From Streptomyces caniferus (GTDB lineage Bacteria; Actinomycetota; Actinomycetes; Streptomycetales; Streptomycetaceae), in contig NZ_BLIN01000005.1 in the NCBI RefSeq assembly GCF_009811555.1, positions 4,225,501 through 4,289,500 of the forward strand: a stretch of DNA of 64,000 nucleotides, written 5' to 3'. The notes beneath the pieces are model-generated. The model searched no databases. It was not told where the DNA came from and was given only the letters and a program-made list of their open reading frames with translations. This document shows positions 58,547 to 64,000 of this stretch, one piece after another. Made by a program: the position numbers and the translations under genes. Every line of letters starts with the position of its first letter. The stretch's first letter is position 1.

Positions 58547-59802
58547 GGGATCTCCAGGCTGAGGGCGGTGGGACCACCGCGGGGGCTGGACAGCGTCAGT
58601 CTTCCATCGACCACCGCGACACGGTCGGCCAAGCCCTGGAGCCCGCCACCGTCGCGGAGTCGGGCTCCACCGGCGCCGTCGTCGGTGACCGTGACGGACA
58701 GCCGGCCCGCGGCCAGCCGGCCCTGCACCGTGGCGTTGGCGGCCCCGCTGTGCTTGACGACATTGGTGAGCGCCTCGCTGATGAAGAAGTAGGCGGTGGC
58801 CTCGATCTGCGCGGGCAGCCGCCCGGCCAGCTCCACGTCGACGGCGACCGGCACCCGGCAGCGGACCGCCACCTCGGACACGGCCGCGGCGATCCCGTGG
58901 TCGGTGAGGACCTGGGGGTGGATGCCGCGGATCAGGTCGCGCAGCTCGTCCAGCGCCTGCTTCGCCTCGCGCCGCGCCCGGGAGACGAGTTCGCCGCCCT
59001 TGCCGGCCGCCGGGCCCTCGGCGCCGAACTCCAGCTCCGCCAGGCCCAGCGTCATGACCAACGCCACGAGGTGCTGCTGTGCCCCGTCGTGCAGGTCCCG
59101 CTCGATGCGGCGCCGCTCGGCCTCGAAGGCATCGGCCATCCGGGCCCGCGAGCGGGTCAGCTCCACGACCCGGTCGGTCTGTTCGCCCTCCCTGGGGGCC
59201 AGCATCAGCCGGACGAACCAGGACTGCGCGGCCGCCGCCGCGGCCAGGACGTACGCGGCCACCGGCAGGGCGGCGATCCCGATGCCGGTCAGCACCAGCG
59301 CTTCGGGCTGCGCCGAGGCGAGGGCCACGTGGACCGGGGCGACGATCAGCGCGACCAGCAGACCGGCCATGGTCAGCAGCGCCAGGTCCACGAGGGAGAG
59401 CAGCACCGCGAACACCATGGCGTAGCTGAACTCCCGCCAAGTCGCGGGCTCCCGCAGCCGGGTGGTCAGCCACGGCCACAGCCCCGGCCGGGCGACGGCG
59501 CCGTGCGGACTGGCCGGCCGGTCGGTGTGCGGCCCTTCCAGCAGCCGCAGCCGGCGGCGCTCCAGCGCGGCCAGCGGTATGCCGAGGAGCGCCGAGCCCG
59601 CCAGCATGACCAGCCCGATCCCCAGTACCGACAGCAGCAGCCCGCACACCACCACACCGCCCAGCACCACGAGCGAGAGGAAGCCGAGCAGACCGGAGGA
59701 GGCGACATAGGCGAGCGAACGCCAGGGCGCGGCGGAGGTGAGGAAGCTGACCGGGCTCCGGGTCACGGCCCGCCAGGTGGGAGAGGAGCTCACCCCTCCC
59801 AC
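58516..59802 (-). CDS. NarL-type sensor histidine kinase
   Basis: A 428-residue membrane kinase. GTG 59802 is taken as start because AGGG lies ahead; GTG 59793 is also in frame. Several transmembrane segments fill residues ~20-210, with short loops and no large extracellular sensor. This is the intramembrane-sensing type often tied to antibiotic exporters. HisKA_3 is at ~235-300, with phospho-His in R-R-R-I-E-R-D-L-H-D-G-A-Q-Q. The HATPase has an N-box N-V-V-K-H-S-G-A and G-box D-D-G-A-G-G-A then G-G-G-L-Q-G-L-A-D-R-V. It overlaps the response regulator and lies downstream of the ABC exporter genes on the same strand. Confidence 0.92.
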   Translation of the reverse strand: MGGVSSSPTWRAVTRSPVSFLTSAAPWRSLAYVASSGLLGFLSLVVLGGVVVCGLLLSVLGIGLVMLAGSALLGIPLAALERRRLRLLEGPHTDRPASPHGAVARPGLWPWLTTRLREPATWREFSYAMVFAVLLSLVDLALLTMAGLLVALIVAPVHVALASAQPEALVLTGIGIAALPVAAYVLAAAAAAQSWFVRLMLAPREGEQTDRVVELTRSRARMADAFEAERRRIERDLHDGAQQHLVALVMTLGLAELEFGAEGPAAGKGGELVSRARREAKQALDELRDLIRGIHPQVLTDHGIAAAVSEVAVRCRVPVAVDVELAGRLPAQIEATAYFFISEALTNVVKHSGAANATVQGRLAAGRLSVTVTDDGAGGARLRDGGGLQGLADRVAVVDGRLTLSSPRGGPTALSLEIPCQHSHSVSS

Positions 59803-59972
59803 GGTAGGGCCCTGCACCGGCCCTTCCGGGCGGGGCCGCCAGGCCGCTTCCCGGGCGGGGCGGGCACAGGCGGGCGCACCGCCCGGGACGGCGTCGGTGG
59901 GTGGCCGGTCCAGCGGGTTCCGCGCGGGGGTCGCGGACTGCCGGACCGGCCGGACCAGAGGGAACGGGCGGC

Positions 59973-62594
59973 TCATCCCACGCCCGTCGGTACCGGCTCC
60001 TGCGTGCTGGGCACATCGGCCTTCGTCACGGGGCCGCCGGCGGACCGCAGCTGGAGCAGGGTGGGTACGAGCGTGGCGAGCAGGGCGACCACCAGGCAGC
60101 CGGCCAGCACCGATCCCATCTCCAGCCACGGCACGGGGAATTCGGCGCCCTCGCCGGACTCGGACAGCGCCCGGCTCATGCCGAGCATCGTCACCCCGTC
60201 CGCGAGCACGCCCAGTACCCCGCCGACGACCACCACGGTCAGCGTCTCCCACACGACGGTGCGCAGCACCTGCCCGTGGGTCGCGCCGAGCTTGCGCATC
60301 AGCGTGATGCCCTCGGCCCGCTCACCGGCCGCCATGACCAGGGTGTTGGCGATGGCGATACCGGTGTAGAGCATCGCCATGCCGAGCAGCACCAGGACCA
60401 GGATGCGGCCCTCCTCCTGTGCCGAGGAGGCGCGCCGGGCCAGCCAGTCGTCCCGGTCGTGTGCGGCCGCGCCGTACGCGTCCGCGATCTTTCCGGCGGC
60501 GGCCGTCACGGCGGCGCGGTCCGCGCCCGGCGCCAGCGTCAGGTAGACGGCGTTCGCCATCGTGCCGGGCGCATGGCGGACCAGCGCGTCCTGCGGGAAC
60601 AGCACCGCGGGCAGGCCCGCCGACGAGCTGATCACCGCGGCGACCCGCACCCGCACCTTCGTGGCGTCGGCGAGATACACCTCGACGTCGTCGCCCGCCT
60701 TCCAGCCCAGCTGTCCGGCGACCAGCTTCGTCACCGCCACGGCGTCGCCGCGCAGTCCGCCCAGCGAACCCTTGGACGCGTCCAGCCGGATGGCGCCGGA
60801 CAGGTTCGCCGGATCCACCGCACCGATGCCGCTCGACATGACGTAGCTGGAACCGACGAGGAAGCCGCTGGTCTCGGAGACCGGCGAGGCGGCCCGTACG
60901 CCGCGGACCGCGGACAGTTCGCGCAGCGCGGCGGCGGGCAGGCCGGTGCCTCCGTCGGAGGCGACCACGACGTCGGCCTTCAGGTGCGCGCGGTCGTCGG
61001 CGATGGCGGTCGCCGAACTCGCGTTGGTGACACCGATGATGGAGCCGGCGACGGCCACGGTGACCAGGATGGGAGCGGCGGCCGAGGCGGTCCTGCGCAC
61101 CGAGGCGCGGGCGTTGTCGCCGGCCAGCGCGCCGGTGATGTGGGTGATCGCGGCCAGCGGGAGGGTGGCCAGCAGCACCAGCGGCGGGACGAGCAGCGGG
61201 GCGAAGGCCACCATCGCCACGACCAGGATCTCGGTCAGCACCAGCGAGATCACGACGGCCCCGTCGCTGCCCGCCTGCGGCAGCATGACCAGCAGCAGCA
61301 CGGACACGGCCAGGAAGAGCGAACCGACGATCCACCGGCCCGTCGTCATCACCCGGGTCTCCACCGCGGAGTCCCGCATGGTCTCGGCCGGGCGGACCTT
61401 CGCGGCCCGGCGGGAGGCGGCGAACACGCCGAGCAGCGCCACGCCGAGCCCGACGAAGAAGCTGATCAGCAGGATCGAGGGGGACGCCGGGACCTCGAAG
61501 TCCTCGGGCGCCATGCCGAAGGAGGACAGCACCGAGGCGAGCTGCCGCCCGCCGAAGATCCCGATGCCGCAGCCCGCGGCCGAGGCGACGACGCCCAGCA
61601 CCGTCGACTCCGCCATGATCATGCGGCGCACCTGGGGCGGGGTGGCACCCACGGTGCGCAGCAGGGCCAGTTCCCTGCGGCGCTGGGCGATGGCGAAGGC
61701 GAAGGTGCCCGACACCACGAAGATCGAGACGAAGCCGGCGATCACCGCCATGACGGCGAGCAGGGTGGCGACGTCCCCGAGCGCCGCGGCGCGCGACGCC
61801 GCGGTCAGGTCGCCGCCCTTGTCGGCGCCGGTCCCGGCCTTGAGGGCCTTGTCGGGCAGCGCGGTACGGATCCGGTCGGCGAGCGCCGTGGCGGAGGTGC
61901 CGGGCGCGGCGAGCACGGCCACCGCGTCGGCGCGGTCCGGGTCGGCCGACAGGCGTTGTGCGGTGTCGTCGGCGAAGAAGACGGTGGCCTCGCCGGGCAC
62001 CCCGTCCTTGCCGGGCGGCGCCGCGATACCGGCGACGGTCATCTGCTGCCGGCCCTGCGGGGTCACCACGGCGACCTTGCCGCCGACGGTGGCCCCGGCC
62101 CGGCCGGCCAGTGCGGCGGCGAGCACCACCTCGTGGTCACCGACGGGCTCGTGGCCCCGGGTGAGGCGGAAGGGGGTGAGCCGGGCGCTCGACCAGCCGT
62201 GGCCGACCGGGCGTTCCGCGGACTCGCCGGCGTGACCGGCCACCACCCGTGCGGGCAGCGAACGGTCGATGACGACCTGCCGTACGCCGGGCACCGTGCG
62301 GACCGCGTCGGCGGTTCGCCGCGCGTCGGCGAGGCGGTGCGGGGAGGTGGCGGTCTGGCGCTGGTCGTACGCGCCGCCCCCGGTGCCGAAGCCGACGGTG
62401 AACGACTGGGCGGCCCGCACCACCACGGCCGCGGCGTCGTAGCGTCCGGGGCTGCTGGGCTTCGACGTGCCCCGGGTGGCGTCGAGGACCTGGCCGGTAC
62501 TGGCGATCAGCGCGACGCCGAGCGACAGCGCGACGAAGGTGCCGGCGAACAGCGCCCATCTGGTGCGCAGGGTCGAAAGAGCGATGGACAGCAT
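59973..62594 (-). CDS. ABC transporter permease, FtsX/MacB type
   Basis: An 873-residue permease with an N-terminal transmembrane helix, a large extracytoplasmic region (~40-280), and FtsX core helices around 280-410. A second set of helices follows (~420-520), then another extracytoplasmic region and C-terminal helices (~715-850). A-Q-R-R-R-E-L-A-L-L-R-T-V-G-A and E-G-I-T-L-M-R-K-L-G-A-T-H-G-Q-V are the duplicated coupling motifs that contact the ATPase. The ATG lies 3 bp after the ATPase stop. Such exporters handle peptides or lipids and commonly give resistance to peptide antibiotics, fitting the adjacent two-component system and NRPS genes. Confidence 0.92.
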   Translation of the reverse strand: MLSIALSTLRTRWALFAGTFVALSLGVALIASTGQVLDATRGTSKPSSPGRYDAAAVVVRAAQSFTVGFGTGGGAYDQRQTATSPHRLADARRTADAVRTVPGVRQVVIDRSLPARVVAGHAGESAERPVGHGWSSARLTPFRLTRGHEPVGDHEVVLAAALAGRAGATVGGKVAVVTPQGRQQMTVAGIAAPPGKDGVPGEATVFFADDTAQRLSADPDRADAVAVLAAPGTSATALADRIRTALPDKALKAGTGADKGGDLTAASRAAALGDVATLLAVMAVIAGFVSIFVVSGTFAFAIAQRRRELALLRTVGATPPQVRRMIMAESTVLGVVASAAGCGIGIFGGRQLASVLSSFGMAPEDFEVPASPSILLISFFVGLGVALLGVFAASRRAAKVRPAETMRDSAVETRVMTTGRWIVGSLFLAVSVLLLVMLPQAGSDGAVVISLVLTEILVVAMVAFAPLLVPPLVLLATLPLAAITHITGALAGDNARASVRRTASAAAPILVTVAVAGSIIGVTNASSATAIADDRAHLKADVVVASDGGTGLPAAALRELSAVRGVRAASPVSETSGFLVGSSYVMSSGIGAVDPANLSGAIRLDASKGSLGGLRGDAVAVTKLVAGQLGWKAGDDVEVYLADATKVRVRVAAVISSSAGLPAVLFPQDALVRHAPGTMANAVYLTLAPGADRAAVTAAAGKIADAYGAAAHDRDDWLARRASSAQEEGRILVLVLLGMAMLYTGIAIANTLVMAAGERAEGITLMRKLGATHGQVLRTVVWETLTVVVVGGVLGVLADGVTMLGMSRALSESGEGAEFPVPWLEMGSVLAGCLVVALLATLVPTLLQLRSAGGPVTKADVPSTQEPVPTGVG

Positions 62595-62597
62595 GGG

Positions 62598-63344
62598 TCA
62601 GCCGCCCAGCCGTGCCATGTGCTCGCTCACCGCGGCCACCGTCGGGCCCCTCAGCTCGCCGTGCACCGCACCGTCGGACAGGAACAGCACCCGGTCCGCC
62701 CAGGAGGCGGCGACCGGGTCGTGGGTGACCATGACCACCGTCTGCCCGGCGTGGTCCACCACGGACCGCAGCAGTCCCAGCACCTCACGGCTGGTGTTGG
62801 TGTCCAGGGCGCCGGTCGGTTCGTCGGCGAACAGCACATCGGGCTGGCTGATCAGGGCGCGGGCGATGGCCACCCGCTGCTGCTGGCCGCCGGACATCTC
62901 CGCCGGCCGGTGACCGCCCCGGTTGCCCAGGCCCACCTGCTCGAGTGCGGCGTCCACCTGTGCGCGGCCGGGGTTCTGCCCGGCCAGCCGCATCGGCAGC
63001 GCCACGTTCTTGCGCGCGTTCAGCGACGGCATGAGGTTGAAGGACTGGAAGACGAAACCGATCCGCTCCCGGCGCAGCTTGGTCAGCTGCGTCTCGGTCA
63101 GCGCACTGATGTCGGTGTCGCCGATGAACACCCGGCCCGAGGTGGGGCGGTCCAGGCCTGCCGCGCACTGGAGCAGGGTGCTCTTGCCCGAGCCCGAGGG
63201 CCCCATCACCGCGGTGAACGACCCGCGGGTGAAGGCGCAGTGGACACCGCGCAGGGCAGGTACCTGGCTGTCGCCGCGGCCGTACAGCCTGGCCACCGCA
63301 CTGAGTGTGACGGCCTGCTCGACGCCGACTCCGGTGACGGACAC
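62598..63344 (-). CDS. ABC transporter ATP-binding protein, MacB/LolD type
   Basis: A 248-residue ATPase from GTG 63344, chosen for the strong AAGGAGGAG just upstream. Walker A is G-P-S-G-S-G-K-S-T near residue 50, the Q-loop V-F-Q-S-F-N-L-M near 100, the ABC signature M-S-G-G-Q-Q-Q-R near 153, Walker [13 protein letters not shown] near 175 and the His switch V-M-V-T-H-D near 207. The N-terminus [14 protein letters not shown] is typical of the MacB/LolD exporter class. It is the first gene of the minus-strand exporter/two-component operon. Confidence 0.93.
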   Translation of the reverse strand: MSVTGVGVEQAVTLSAVARLYGRGDSQVPALRGVHCAFTRGSFTAVMGPSGSGKSTLLQCAAGLDRPTSGRVFIGDTDISALTETQLTKLRRERIGFVFQSFNLMPSLNARKNVALPMRLAGQNPGRAQVDAALEQVGLGNRGGHRPAEMSGGQQQRVAIARALISQPDVLFADEPTGALDTNTSREVLGLLRSVVDHAGQTVVMVTHDPVAASWADRVLFLSDGAVHGELRGPTVAAVSEHMARLGG

Positions 63345-63450
63345 TTCTCCTCCTTGGCCGGGGGCTCCGTGCACGGTCACGTCCACGGTGTGCCACTCAG
63401 TCAAGCGGGGCGGGGCAGTGCCGCGCACGGGCGCCACATCCCGTTTTCCA

Positions 63451-63468
63451 GGTGGAGAAAACTCCACC
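63451..63468. promoter_or_regulatory. Inverted repeat upstream of ABC exporter operon
   Basis: GGTGGAG and CTCCACC form a perfect repeat around AAAA, ~110 bases upstream of the ATPase start; a further GGTGGA follows at 63470. It is a candidate binding site for the operon's own response regulator. Confidence 0.5.
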
Positions 63469-63584
63469 CGGTGGATTCCGGGGCAGGTGTCCGGCGTGCT
63501 CGGAGAGGACGGGGCCGCGGGCGCTCGCACCGCCGGCCGGATGCCGTCCGCAGCGGATACGGATGCTCCGAGGGACCTGCTTCT

Positions 63585-63611
63585 TTTCGCGTCAGCTTAC
63601 AGAGGTGGCGC
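63585..63611 (+). promoter_or_regulatory. Shared 27-bp element upstream of methyltransferase gene
   Basis: TTTCGCGTCAGCTTAC, AG, AGGTGGCGC, matching the minus-strand element at 57774-57800 at 25 of 27 positions and in the same orientation relative to its gene. It begins 159 bases before the ATG at 63744. Confidence 0.7.
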
Positions 63612-63743
63612 CATGGTCTCCGTCGCACGACAGTGAGCCCCTGGAAGCAGCGGCCGTGCGGTGAAGTCGACCGGATCGTCGGCCGCTCGGGCATCGCGTG
63701 ATGAATTCGCGAACCTTCACAGAAGACGGGGGCCACGGCCAAC

Positions 63744-64000
63744 ATGAGCGGCGGAATCACCGAGCACACGACCGGGCGCGGCACGGAGTACAAGAGATCC
63801 GCGGAACTGTTCAATTCGAGCATCGCCACCTGGGCGGTGAGTGCGGCCTGGGACATCGGAATCTTCCGGGCACTGGACGGGGCCGAGGCTTTCGACATTC
63901 CCGCGTACGCGGAGGAAAAGGGGCTGCACGAGCCCTCGCTGCGGGCCACAGTGCGCGCATTGACCTACGCGGACGTGGTGGAGGTCGACGGGGACCGTGT
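63744..64000 (+). CDS. Methyltransferase, N-terminal part (MppJ-like C-methyltransferase candidate)
   Basis: The first 85 codons only; the gene continues past the right edge. The visible part is the dimerisation/winged-helix domain of plant-O-MT-like methyltransferases. S-A-E-L-F-N-S-S-I-A-T-W-A, S-A-A-W-D-I-G-I-F-R-A-L, D-I-P-A-Y-A-E-E-K-G-L-H-E-P-S-L, then A-L-T-Y-A-D-V-V-E. This series, especially F-N-S, A-A-W and L-H-E-P, recalls MppJ, which methylates the beta-carbon of an alpha-keto acid for the mannopeptimycin NRPS. The SAM site is outside the window, so the substrate class is a guess. It shares a promoter element with the NRPS operon. Confidence 0.7.
   Translation, partial: MSGGITEHTTGRGTEYKRSAELFNSSIATWAVSAAWDIGIFRALDGAEAFDIPAYAEEKGLHEPSLRATVRALTYADVVEVDGDR

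Larger units (their letters stand above)
63345..63743. other. 399-bp divergent intergenic region
   Basis: It separates the ABC exporter operon (minus) from the methyltransferase gene (plus). It holds an inverted repeat (63451-63468) nearer the exporter and the shared 27-bp element (63585-63611) nearer the methyltransferase. No coding region is supported. Confidence 0.55.

Overview
The window is very GC-rich DNA with strong codon bias, dense short-spaced operons, many GTG starts, Streptomyces-type lipoproteins and regulators, and a large nonribosomal peptide synthetase (NRPS) locus. It is almost certainly a Streptomyces (or close actinomycete) chromosome. Everything below was read by eye from sequence. 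Family names come from motif recognition, not database searches.

Left part (1-2606): the start of a secreted protein, a TetR regulator with a clear palindromic operator facing an alpha/beta hydrolase, and a gene-poor stretch holding a tRNA-3'-end-like remnant and a strong terminator.

2607-19294 is a type VII secretion (ESX) polymorphic-toxin locus. It has two small WXG100-like helical proteins, a conserved protein of unknown function, and two tandem ~1,500-residue RHS toxins. These share almost identical N-terminal secretion modules but carry different C-terminal warheads: a deaminase-like domain in the first and an HNH/Endo VII nuclease in the second. An Imm50-type immunity gene is translationally coupled to the second toxin only. 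Next, on the opposite strand, is a three-ATPase FtsK/EccC motor. Divergent from the motor is a membrane-anchored accessory protein, and convergent to that is an ECF sigma factor. Other ESX core genes (eccB, eccD, mycP) are not in the window.

19298-33813 is a mixed chromosomal stretch: sigma factor, LamG-domain membrane protein, PadR regulator with its coupled membrane protein, lipoproteins, a START/SRPBCC protein, a small secreted cysteine protein, an intact M24 peptidase wedged between methyltransferase and DUF6445-like remnants, a uridine-kinase-like enzyme, a Tat-lipoprotein polysaccharide deacetylase behind a highly structured leader, a FAD monooxygenase opposite a PadR regulator, and an MFS exporter.

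33813-64000 is a biosynthetic gene cluster that continues past the right edge. Read on the minus strand, it has a stand-alone penicillin-binding-protein-type thioesterase/cyclase, NRPS 1 (A-T / C-A-T-E / C-A-T), NRPS 2 (C-A-T-E / C-A-T / C-A-T-E) and an MFS exporter. Upstream lie a NarL-type two-component system and a MacB/FtsX-type ABC exporter. A C-methyltransferase resembling the MppJ family starts at the right edge. The assembly line has six modules, ends in an epimerase and has no fused thioesterase. This is the architecture of surugamide/desotamide-type systems, in which a separate PBP-type thioesterase joins a D-configured C-terminus to the N-terminus. The epimerases sit in modules 2, 4 and 6, and the condensation domain types alternate to match, so the predicted product is a cyclic hexapeptide of strictly alternating L and D residues. 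My pocket reading suggests aliphatic, D-Val, Asn, D-Asn, basic, D-large/aromatic. A 27-bp element upstream of both the thioesterase/NRPS operon and the methyltransferase gene probably co-regulates them.
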